A stretch of 64,000 nt of DNA from positions 33,663 through 97,662 of the forward strand of contig CANRLS010000001.1 of assembly GCA_947631545.1 (NCBI GenBank). Direction: 5' to 3'. Made by a program: the position numbers and the translations under genes. Below the pieces are notes generated by a model that was given only the letters and a program-made list of their open reading frames with translations, made no database searches and was not told the DNA's origin. Positions within the stretch are counted from its first letter, which is position 1. The number at the start of each line of letters is the position of its first letter. Positions 55,838 to 62,860 of this stretch are shown here, piece by piece. The stretch is from an uncultured Atopobiaceae bacterium. GTDB lineage: Bacteria > Actinomycetota > Coriobacteriia > Coriobacteriales > Atopobiaceae.

Positions 55838-55923
55838 GCAAACCGTGCGGAGGAGCGGAGCGAGCCTCGGGATGCGCCGCGTGAGGGCGTCTCGCGAAGA
55901 CGGCGGTGGCGGACGGCACGGGC

Positions 55924-56730
55924 TCACTTCCTCGCGTAGGCGAACCAGTAGACGACGCCCACGAGCAGGGCCCCGCCCACGAGGTTCCCCGCCGTGGCCA
56001 GGGCGAGGTTCGCCGCCACGCCCGGAAGCGCGATGGCCGCCGCATCGGCAGCGCCGGCGCCCGCCGCCTGGGCCACCCAGCCCATGGGCAGGAGGAACAT
56101 GTTCGCCACGCAGTGCTCGAAGCCGCAGGCCACGAAGGCGCAGATGGGGAGCAGCACCGCGCAGAGCTTGTCGGCGACCGACCCCACGGCGAAGCCCATC
56201 CACACGGCGAGGCAGACGAGGATGTTGCACATGATGCCCCGGAAGAAGACGACGCTCGGCGCCAGCGCCACCTTGCCCGCCGCCACGGCCACCATGGCGT
56301 CGGCCACGGCCCCGCCGCCCATGGCGCCGAAGTCGGCCAGCCAGAGGATGAGGACGAGCAGGAGCGATCCCGCGAGGTTGCCGAGCCATACGACGACCCA
56401 GTTGGCGATGACGCGGCCGAAGGCGTAGCGCCCGTCGAGCGCCCCCATGACCATGAGGCTGTTCCCGGTGAAGAGCTCGGCCCCGGCCGTCACCACCAGG
56501 AAGAGGCCGAGGCAGAAGGCGAGGCCGCCGAGTACCTGCCCCAGGGCGAAGGGAAGCTCCGAATCGGCCTTCACGAGCAGCATGAACATGCCGCCCATGC
56601 CGATGAAGAGCCCGGCCAGGCAGGCGAGCAGAAACGCCTTGGCCACGGTGAGGCGGGCCTTGGCCTCCCCCGCCGCGAGCGCGCGCTCGGCCAGGGCGGC
56701 GCCTGCGGGCACCTGGATCGGATCTGCCAT
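55924..56730 (-). CDS. Formate/nitrite transporter (FNT) family channel
   Basis: A 268-residue FNT protein with six membrane helices. The pore segments LFTGNSLMV and ANWVVVWLGNLAGSLL, plus FEHCVANMFLLP with the central His, are typical of FocA/NirC. It exports formate during fermentation or moves nitrite or hydrosulfide; with AdhE, Pta and AckA here, formate is most likely. It lies 57 bp downstream of the double-IIB gene on the same strand, an unusual neighbour. Confidence 0.92.
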   Translation of the reverse strand: MADPIQVPAGAALAERALAAGEAKARLTVAKAFLLACLAGLFIGMGGMFMLLVKADSELPFALGQVLGGLAFCLGLFLVVTAGAELFTGNSLMVMGALDGRYAFGRVIANWVVVWLGNLAGSLLLVLILWLADFGAMGGGAVADAMVAVAAGKVALAPSVVFFRGIMCNILVCLAVWMGFAVGSVADKLCAVLLPICAFVACGFEHCVANMFLLPMGWVAQAAGAGAADAAAIALPGVAANLALATAGNLVGGALLVGVVYWFAYARK

Positions 56731-56787
56731 GGAGATCTCCCCTTTCCCATCGGCTCGGGATGCCGCGCCCCAGGCATCCCGCGAGCC

Positions 56788-57627
56788 TCAGTCGCGGCCC
56801 GCCCGAAGCCCGGCGAATCGACGCCTCTCGCGCCTCGCCGCCTTCGAGCGCTCGTCGAAGTCCCGCTCTATGGCATCGCGTCGGGCCCTCGCGTCCCTGC
56901 GCGCGGCTTCGAAGGCGGCGACGGCCCCCTCCCAGCGGGCGCGGAACGCCTCGTCCATCACGAAGGGCGGCGCGCCCGCCCCTTCGAGGAGCCGAATCGC
57001 CCGCTTCAGGATCGCCTTGCCGTCCATGCGCCCGTAGCTTCGCCAGGGGATGAGGTCGATGGGGACATGGCGCTCGTTGAACTCCTCGACCGTCCCCACC
57101 GAATAGCGCACCTGCGGGGCGATGAGCACGCAGTCGGCCCGATCGAGCAGGAACTTCCCTCGCCCAACGCCCGAGAACTCCACGCGGATGTGCAGGTTCG
57201 ACTCGTCCACGGCTCGCTGCATGTGCCAGGCCAGAAGGGAGCTCGACGCCCCTCCCGCGCAACAGACGAGGACCTCGCGGGGCGCGAGCTCGCGGCAGAC
57301 CCCCCAGGCCTCGCGGAGCGGCGCATACGCGTCGTAGAGCTCGAGCGCCATGTCGAGCATCGCGGAGGCGTCGAGGGCGCCGAAGATCCTCCTGGGGATG
57401 GATCCGAGCGCCGTGGGCCGCTCGAGCGCGGCCTCGATGGAATCCCTCAGGTGCGCCACCTGGGGCGCGACGAGAATCGCATCGGCCGAGAGGAGCGCGT
57501 CGGAGGTGCCGGTGAAGCCGTCGCAGGCCACGTCGATGCCAGCGTGCCGACGAGCCGCCTCGTCGGCGACGAGGCGCATGAGGATGCTCGAGGAATGGCC
57601 CTCATCGCAAAGGAGCAGGAGCTTCAT
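56788..57627 (-). CDS. Double PTS IIB-domain protein 1
   Basis: A 279-residue protein made of two PTS IIB (lactose/cellobiose type) domains. Domain 1 (1-~95) has the phospho-Cys loop LLLLCDEGHSSS (Cys7); domain 2 (~117-215) has VCCAGGASSSLL (Cys123) and the conserved IAPQV and YGRMDG segments. A highly charged helical tail follows (Arg/Glu/Ala, ~220-279). Normal IIB proteins are ~100 residues with one domain. Neither IIA nor IIC domain is present. It lies between a zinc-ribbon membrane protein (21 bp) and FNT (57 bp). A regulatory phospho-acceptor role is an inference. Confidence 0.75.
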   Translation of the reverse strand: MKLLLLCDEGHSSSILMRLVADEAARRHAGIDVACDGFTGTSDALLSADAILVAPQVAHLRDSIEAALERPTALGSIPRRIFGALDASAMLDMALELYDAYAPLREAWGVCRELAPREVLVCCAGGASSSLLAWHMQRAVDESNLHIRVEFSGVGRGKFLLDRADCVLIAPQVRYSVGTVEEFNERHVPIDLIPWRSYGRMDGKAILKRAIRLLEGAGAPPFVMDEAFRARWEGAVAAFEAARRDARARRDAIERDFDERSKAARRERRRFAGLRAGRD

Positions 57628-57648
57628 GGGCAAGAGGCTCAGAGCCCG

Positions 57649-58080
57649 CTACTGGATGCGCGTGCGGCAGTAGGGGCAGACCTTCCAGTCGGCGTTCAGC
57701 GGCCTGTGGCAGGTGGGGCAGACGTTTCGCACCTGGGTGTTGCAGATGGGGCAGACGATGAAGTCGCGATCGATGGGCGTGCCGCACTTGGGGCAGATGC
57801 CGTAGTGGGAGAGCTGGTGCTCGCGGAGGGCGATGTCGAGGTCCTGCTCCTCGCGATCGACGAGGTAGCTCGAGGGACGCAGGATCACGTAGGCGAGGAT
57901 GCCCACGACGGGGATCACGCTGATGATGGCCCAGAGCCACCAGGGCTCGGCGCCGCGTCGCTGGGCATCGCGGATCACGTAGACGATGGAGAGGATGTAG
58001 AGCATGATCACGCAGGCGAGCGCGAGGTAGAGCACCATCCGCACTTCCGGTGTGATGATCTGGTCGAGCAGATCCTGCAT
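57649..58080 (-). CDS. Zinc-ribbon membrane protein
   Basis: A 143-residue protein with two N-terminal membrane helices (VLYLALACVIMLYILSIVYV and WWLWAIISVIPVVGILAYVI) and a C-terminal double zinc ribbon with four Cys pairs: CPKC, CPIC, CPTC, CPYC. The first part resembles PLDc_N-type membrane hairpins. Likely a membrane-anchored adaptor. First gene of an operon with double-IIB protein 1 and FNT. Confidence 0.8.
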   Translation of the reverse strand: MQDLLDQIITPEVRMVLYLALACVIMLYILSIVYVIRDAQRRGAEPWWLWAIISVIPVVGILAYVILRPSSYLVDREEQDLDIALREHQLSHYGICPKCGTPIDRDFIVCPICNTQVRNVCPTCHRPLNADWKVCPYCRTRIQ

Positions 58081-58382
58081 GCGACGACCCCCTCGCACGG
58101 CGCGCGTGGGGCCCGCTCGCACGGGCCCTCATCTTGGGTGCCAGTCTAGCAAATGCCCCCACAGGGCCAAATCAGGACGAAGCGCCGCAGGTAGACGGCA
58201 CGGCGCGACCGAGGGTCCGCGCGAAGGCGGGATGGGAGCGTGCGGCTCGCAGGCCGGGCGAGGTCGGCTCCCGCTCTGGATCCGTGGGAGCGCGAGGCCG
58301 TGGCGCGCTCGGCACGCGAGGCCGAGCGCTCGCACGGAGACGGGGCGCCGACGCGCGCGACCCGCGGCCAGGGATGGGGGCG
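58081..58382. other. 302 bp intergenic region with promoter and hairpin repeat
   Basis: Between two minus-strand genes. It contains the promoter at 58143-58170, a CGCTCGGC/GCCGAGCG hairpin at 58306-58328 whose core (CCGTGGCGCGCTCGGCACGC) resembles the repeat at 42607-42624, and otherwise GC-rich sequence with no coding signal. Confidence 0.55.
58143..58170 (-). promoter_or_regulatory. Promoter of the zinc-ribbon / double-IIB / FNT operon
   Basis: On the minus strand: TTGGCC (-35), 16 bp spacer, TAGACT (-10, preceded by TTTGC). About 63 bp before the zinc-ribbon start. Confidence 0.5.
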
Positions 58383-59135
58383 TTACCTCGAAAGGGCGCG
58401 CTCGGCGATGAGGACAAGCGCCCGATCCACGATGGCGGCCGCATCCATCGACCCGTATTCGCGCATGCCCATGAGGGCCACGGGGACGTCGCGGGCGTTC
58501 TCGCGCACCCGATCGATCGAGGGGCTCACCTGGGGCGCGATGAGCACGCAGTCGGCCTCGACGGGATCGTTCTCGAGCTGCGACAGCGACCTCCATTCAA
58601 CTTCGATGTCGAGGGAACGGCGCTCGATTTCCTCTTGGACGCGCTCCGAGAGGAGGCTCGACGAGAAGCCCCCGCCACAGCAGAGGACGAGCTTTCTGGC
58701 CGAGTGGGCCGACGTCGATGGCGCCGTCTTCGCACCCGGGCCGCGCTCCGGCCCCGCATCGGGAACGGGCGAGGGCTCTGCGGGCGCCGACTCGGGCTCG
58801 CGGCCCTCGGCCACGGCCCGGCGCCCCTCGTCCATGAGCTCGAGCGCCTGGTCGATCACGGCGGGAGCGTCCATGCGTCCGTAGGCGCGCATGGGGATGA
58901 TGCCGATGCGGGCGGTCGGATCGATCGAGGCCAGCTCGCTCTCCCAGTGCTTGATGCCCGGGGAGAGCAGCACCGCGTCGAACCCCTCGAGCTTGGCCTG
59001 GGCCCTGCGGATGGGCATGGAGTCCACGAGCAGGTTCAGCCCCCGCTCCCCCATCGCCCGGTTCGCTCGCGTGGCGATCATGGTGGAGGTGAGCCCGCTC
59101 TGGCAGGCGATGAGCACGTTCACGGTCTTTGACAT
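58383..59135 (-). CDS. Double PTS IIB-domain protein 2
   Basis: A 250-residue paralogue of the protein at 56788. Domain 1 (~5-100) has VLIACQSGLTSTMI (Cys11) and YGRMDA; a Pro/Ala/Glu-rich linker (~102-147) leads to domain 2 with LVLCCGGGFSSSLL (Cys153), IAPQV and YGSMDA. Both phospho-Cys are kept. The ATG at 59135 has GAGGAG upstream. It is third in the IIB-IIA-IIB/IIB order on this strand, 142 bp after IIA with a hairpin in the gap. Confidence 0.75.
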   Translation of the reverse strand: MSKTVNVLIACQSGLTSTMIATRANRAMGERGLNLLVDSMPIRRAQAKLEGFDAVLLSPGIKHWESELASIDPTARIGIIPMRAYGRMDAPAVIDQALELMDEGRRAVAEGREPESAPAEPSPVPDAGPERGPGAKTAPSTSAHSARKLVLCCGGGFSSSLLSERVQEEIERRSLDIEVEWRSLSQLENDPVEADCVLIAPQVSPSIDRVRENARDVPVALMGMREYGSMDAAAIVDRALVLIAERALSR

Positions 59136-59218
59136 GGGCTCTCCTCGGGATGGCTCTGAGGTTCGGACGAGGGGCCTTTCGGCGACGTGCGTCCACAGAG
59201 GGGTCGATGACGCGGAAA

Positions 59219-59246
59219 GGCGGTGTGGCGAGGATGCCACACCGCC
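59219..59246 (-). terminator. Hairpin between PTS IIA and double-IIB gene
   Basis: GGCGGTGTGGC pairs with GCCACACCGCC (11 bp, 6 nt loop), followed on the minus strand by TTTCC. It is a likely partial terminator or mRNA-processing site setting lower expression of the double-IIB gene than of IIA. Confidence 0.6.
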
Positions 59247-59277
59247 TCCCAGATTCGCGATATGAACGCTTCGATGC

Positions 59278-59613
59278 CTACTTGGCCTCGAGAGCGCAGA
59301 TGCGCTCGTACGCGTCGATCATCTGCAGCGCCATGAGCTTGCAGACCTCGGTGGAGATCAGCTGGTCCTCGGCGTGGAGCAGGATCAGCGGAGCGACCGG
59401 CTCGCGCTCGCCGGCAGCGTCTTGCTGCAGGAGCTTCAGGTGGACGTCGTGGCCCTCCGCATAGGCCTTGTCGCCCTCGTTGATGAGCTCGCGGGCCTCG
59501 TCGAACTTGCCCTCCTTGGCCAGAGCGATCGAATTGACGTAATCGCTCTTGGCGGTTCCCACGGCGGCGATGATCTGGAAGCAGGTCATCTGAAGGTCGT
59601 CCATACCCTCCAT
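59278..59613 (-). CDS. PTS IIA component, lactose/cellobiose type
   Basis: A 111-residue all-helical IIA of the Lac family, receiving phosphate from HPr. The active His80 lies in ILLHAEDQLISTEV, and GDKAYAEGHDVHLKLLQQDA is the preceding helix. An AGGAGG site precedes the ATG. The IIB gene lies 120 bp upstream; a CAGGGCC/GGCCCTG hairpin (59691-59711) is in that gap. No IIC gene is nearby. Confidence 0.93.
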   Translation of the reverse strand: MEGMDDLQMTCFQIIAAVGTAKSDYVNSIALAKEGKFDEARELINEGDKAYAEGHDVHLKLLQQDAAGEREPVAPLILLHAEDQLISTEVCKLMALQMIDAYERICALEAK

Positions 59614-59733
59614 GGGCACCTCCTCTCTGGTTGGGGCGACTGCATTGCCCGGTCCTCATCCAGGGACAGCCGCCTGGCTGACAGGTAACGCAGGGCCTTG
59701 GAAGGGCCCTGGCGTCAACGTGGTTGCTCGAGG

Positions 59734-60039
59734 CTACTTCATGTGGGCGAGCGCCTCGTCGTTGATCTTCTTGGCGTTCATGCGACCGTAGTCGGCCATC
59801 GGGATGACGATGACGTCGATGCGACCGGCGGCCGCCTTCTCGAAGTTGCCCTTGGTGTAACCGACCTGGGGGCCAAGCAGGACGACGTCCACGTCGCCCA
59901 CCTTGTCGAGACCCTCGTTCATGGGGAGCGCCTCGATCTCGACGTCGAGATCGCGCTTGGCGGCATCCTCCTTCATCTTGGTCACGAGGAGGCTCGTGGA
60001 CATGCCTGCCTGGCAGCAGAGAAGGATCTTCCTGGGCAT
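59734..60039 (-). CDS. PTS IIB component, lactose/cellobiose type
   Basis: A 101-residue IIB with the canonical phospho-Cys loop ILLCCQAGMSTSLLVTKM (Cys9), VVLLGPQVGYTKGNFEKAA and DYGRMNAKKI. Standard length. It is first in the minus-strand PTS group, divergent from the GntR regulator. Confidence 0.93.
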   Translation of the reverse strand: MPRKILLCCQAGMSTSLLVTKMKEDAAKRDLDVEIEALPMNEGLDKVGDVDVVLLGPQVGYTKGNFEKAAAGRIDVIVIPMADYGRMNAKKINDEALAHMK

Positions 60040-60473
60040 GGTCTCTTCCTTTCCCCGGTGCGGGCCCGTCAGGGCCCTTCCCATCCGATCGCCTGGGACG
60101 GCTGGATCCGTCCCGTCCTCCGGGGACCCTGGGTCCCCGTGCGACTTCGGTTCGAATCCCCCGAGGGGCGACGCCGCCACGAGCGGGTCGAGTTCGCACT
60201 GGTCAGGCGCAACGAGCCGTGGCATGGAACCGAAAACCGCCAGAGCCTTCCGAGCGCCGACCGCAAAGGCGGCGTCTCATCACGCTGACGAAAGTGTATC
60301 GCTTCAATTGTGGGAAAGTCACGGTTTTTTTGAGACAATCGGGGGGACGTCGTCCGGATCGTCCCTATTGATGAACCCCGATACGTAGACTACGTCCCGT
60401 GCGGAACATGTTCCCAGCTAGGAGCACGTCCGCACCCGAGAGCTCGTCAACTCGTCGACTGGAGGGAGCCTTC
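60040..60473. promoter_or_regulatory. Divergent control region of the PTS genes and GntR regulator
   Basis: A 434 bp gap. Toward IIB it has two hairpins, GGGACGG/CCGTCCC (60095-60114) and CGGGGACC/GGGTCCCCG (60121-60139), likely in the IIB mRNA leader. Toward the regulator it has two palindromes, ACGTAGACTACGT (60383-60395) and GGAACATGTTCC (60403-60414), candidate operators, just after TTGATG (60368). The middle (60290-60350) is AT-rich. Confidence 0.5.
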
Positions 60474-61187
60474 GTGACCAAATACGAGCAGATCGCAACG
60501 GATCTCAAGGCGCGCATCGATTCAGGCGACCTGCAGCCGGGCGATCGCCTGCCCACCGTCGTCCAGCTCTGCGACTTCTACAAGGCGAGCAAGGTCACGG
60601 TTCGCCATGCCCTCGAGATGCTCTCGGACGAAGGGCTCGTCTCATCGCGCCGCGGTTCGGGCACCTACGTGCGCAAGCGCGAGGGGCTCGCCGGCGACGC
60701 GGTGCTCTCGAACGGCTGGCTGCACTTCGAGCCGGGCTTCACGGCCGAGAATCCCGGCAAGGACGTCTCGAGCGACATCTACGCCTTCGAGGTTCTCTCC
60801 CCTCCCGAGGACATCTCCCGCTACCTCGACCTGGGCCCCGACGACTTCACCTACTACACGGAGCGCGTGCGCAAGCTCGCGGGAGTGCCCATCTCCATCG
60901 AGTACACCTACACGCCGATCGACCTCATCCCCGGCCTCAAGCGCCATCACCTCGAGGGATCGGTCTACACCTACATCCGCGAGGACCTGGGCCTGCGCAT
61001 CGCCGACTCCACCCGCACCATCCGGGCGGTCCTTCCCCATGGCGAGGAGGCCGAGCGGCTCGACATCCGCCCGCAGGACCCGCTCCTCGAGGTGGAGATG
61101 CTGAACTACCTCGACAACGGCCGGCCCTTCGAATACTCGGTGGCCCACAACGTGGGCAGCCGCTACGAGATCAGGGACAAGGGCTAG
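60474..61187 (+). CDS. GntR-family (HutC/UTRA) regulator of the PTS region
   Basis: A 237-residue regulator. The winged helix has LPTVVQLCDFYKASKVTVRH and the wing SSRRGSGTYV; the UTRA domain includes YTERVRKLAGVPISIEYTYT and LLEVEMLNYLDNGRPFEY, typical of sugar-phosphate sensing. The GTG at 60474 follows GGAGGGAG. It is a paralogue of the regulator at 31393 (same length). Divergent from PTS IIB, so autoregulation and control of the PTS genes are likely. A terminator follows. Confidence 0.92.
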   Translation: MTKYEQIATDLKARIDSGDLQPGDRLPTVVQLCDFYKASKVTVRHALEMLSDEGLVSSRRGSGTYVRKREGLAGDAVLSNGWLHFEPGFTAENPGKDVSSDIYAFEVLSPPEDISRYLDLGPDDFTYYTERVRKLAGVPISIEYTYTPIDLIPGLKRHHLEGSVYTYIREDLGLRIADSTRTIRAVLPHGEEAERLDIRPQDPLLEVEMLNYLDNGRPFEYSVAHNVGSRYEIRDKG

Positions 61188-61212
61188 CGCGAAGGGGCGT
61201 CGCGAACATGAG

Positions 61213-61244
61213 GCCGCCTCCCCGCTTCGAAGCGGGGAGGCGGC
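61213..61244. terminator. Bidirectional terminator
   Basis: A perfect 15 bp inverted repeat (GCCGCCTCCCCGCTT/AAGCGGGGAGGCGGC, two-base loop) between convergent GntR and GH32 genes, followed by TCTCTT on the plus strand. Confidence 0.8.
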
Positions 61245-61275
61245 TCTCTTCGCGCCCCAGTGCAATGGACGGCGC

Positions 61276-62853
61276 CTATCCCACGAGCGGCCAGAAGCGG
61301 ATGGCGCTTCCGGGCGCGTCCACCGAGAGGCTGTACGATGCGGGGTAGTAGCGTGTTGAGAAGACGTCGGCGCCGCCGTTCACGAAGACCTCGATGGTCG
61401 AGGCGTCGCCCACGATGCGGAGGCTCCGGAGCTCGCCCACGTCCTCGTAGCGCTCAGAGCGCCCGCCGCCGACGGAATCCCTCGAGGTGTCGCCGAAGCG
61501 CATGGTGAGGCGCCCGTCCCCGTGATGGATGGAGAGCTCGCCCGCGAGGAGCACCTCCACGGCCTCGCCGCTCGCATCGATCTCGAGGTCGAAGGCGCGC
61601 ACGGCCTCGCCAAAGACGGAGAGCGAATCCATCGCATCCGTCTCCTCGCCGCGATAGCCCTCGAGCTCCTCCACGGGGCGGCTCACGATGCGGCCGTCTT
61701 TCACCAGCACCTCGCGCGGGATGCAGAAGCAGTGCTGCCAAGCGTCCGCGACGTCCAGCGTCGGATTGTGGTGCTGGGGCGTATCGGGCACGCCGAGCCA
61801 GCCGATGAGGATGCGGCGGCCGGAGTCGTCCTTGAAGGACTGGGGGGCGTAGAAGTCGAAGCCGGCATCCCAGAGGTGGAATTCCGACGGTTTGCCCCCA
61901 TCGAGGAGACCGCCCTCGAAGCGAAGGTAGCCCGACTGGTAGACGTTCCTGCGCTCCCATTCGGAACCCTGGAGCCCCTGGGGGCTGAACGAGAGCACGC
62001 CCACGGTCGAATGGCCGGGTATCCCCTCCGTTTGCCTGTCGATGGGCAGCATGAACCAATCCGGGCACTCCCACATGTAGCCGAAGGGCTCCGGCGTCGA
62101 CACCTGCGCCGCGAGCTCCCAGCCGCTATCGAGCGCCTTGGAGCGGTAGACCAGGACCTCGCCCTGGTCCACGAGCGCCGCGCCCTCCGTCGGGTGCACC
62201 TCGAGGGGCCGACCGCCGAGGGTGAGTTCGATGTGCACCTCGTCCCCGAGCGTTCGGGGGCCGCGCCGGCGGGCGCCGAGCACCATGTAGTAGGTCGTCG
62301 TCCCGTCGCCCTGGCTCACCTCGGACCAGACCTTGGGATCTCGCACGTGGCAGGTGAGCCCATCGGGGTAGTCCTCGGGCGAGAGGATCGCCACCTTGCG
62401 GCCGAAGGCGCTGCCGTCTTGGCTCTCCACGTAGATCTGGGTGGCGATGCGCCCGTCGTCGATGTAGTTGTAGTCGGCGTCCTCCAGCTTGACGTTGCCC
62501 GTGTAGAGGACCTTCACGACGCCGTCCTCCACGATGGCCGACCCGCTGTAGGCGCCGTGGCAGTCGAACCACTGGTCGGCGTAGATGGAGACGCCCTCGT
62601 AGTCCCAGCTCACGAGGTCCCTCGTGGTGGCATGGCCCCACATCTTGAGGGAGCCCTGCGCGTCGAGGGGCGAGTACTGGAAGTAGCCGTGGTAGACGTC
62701 GCCCACCTGGCAGAGGCCGTTGGGATCAGAGAGCCAGCCGACGGGCGGGCAGAGGTGGTAGCGGCAGCGATAGGGGTCTGGGCAAGGGACGAGCCTGGCA
62801 GCCTCCTCGGCTGCCAGGCTCGCCTTCGCCAACTCGCGTGTGAGAAGGCTCAT
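61276..62853 (-). CDS. GH32 sucrose-6-phosphate hydrolase / fructofuranosidase
   Basis: A 525-residue GH32 enzyme. The nucleophile is in VGWLSDPNG, the transition-state residue in HVRDPKVW, and the acid/base Glu in WECPDWF; a C-terminal beta-sandwich follows. It cleaves PTS-phosphorylated sucrose to glucose-6-phosphate and fructose. There is an extra ~25-residue loop (EVHIELTLGGRPLEV region) before the ECPD motif. It lies 7 bp downstream of the PTS permease gene. Confidence 0.92.
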   Translation of the reverse strand: MSLLTRELAKASLAAEEAARLVPCPDPYRCRYHLCPPVGWLSDPNGLCQVGDVYHGYFQYSPLDAQGSLKMWGHATTRDLVSWDYEGVSIYADQWFDCHGAYSGSAIVEDGVVKVLYTGNVKLEDADYNYIDDGRIATQIYVESQDGSAFGRKVAILSPEDYPDGLTCHVRDPKVWSEVSQGDGTTTYYMVLGARRRGPRTLGDEVHIELTLGGRPLEVHPTEGAALVDQGEVLVYRSKALDSGWELAAQVSTPEPFGYMWECPDWFMLPIDRQTEGIPGHSTVGVLSFSPQGLQGSEWERRNVYQSGYLRFEGGLLDGGKPSEFHLWDAGFDFYAPQSFKDDSGRRILIGWLGVPDTPQHHNPTLDVADAWQHCFCIPREVLVKDGRIVSRPVEELEGYRGEETDAMDSLSVFGEAVRAFDLEIDASGEAVEVLLAGELSIHHGDGRLTMRFGDTSRDSVGGGRSERYEDVGELRSLRIVGDASTIEVFVNGGADVFSTRYYPASYSLSVDAPGSAIRFWPLVG

Positions 62854-62860
62854 GGAAGCG

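Noticed and set aside
58383..59135. Sensor or response-regulator identity for the double-domain protein
   Set aside because: Both halves keep the C-x-x-G-x-(S/T)-(S/T)-(S/T) loop and IAPQV/YGRMD segments of PTS IIB; no receiver or kinase motifs are present.
60149..60160. tRNA-like T-loop sequence GGTTCGAATCCC
   Set aside because: The five bases before it do not pair with the bases after it as a T-stem must, and no anticodon or acceptor arms surround it.
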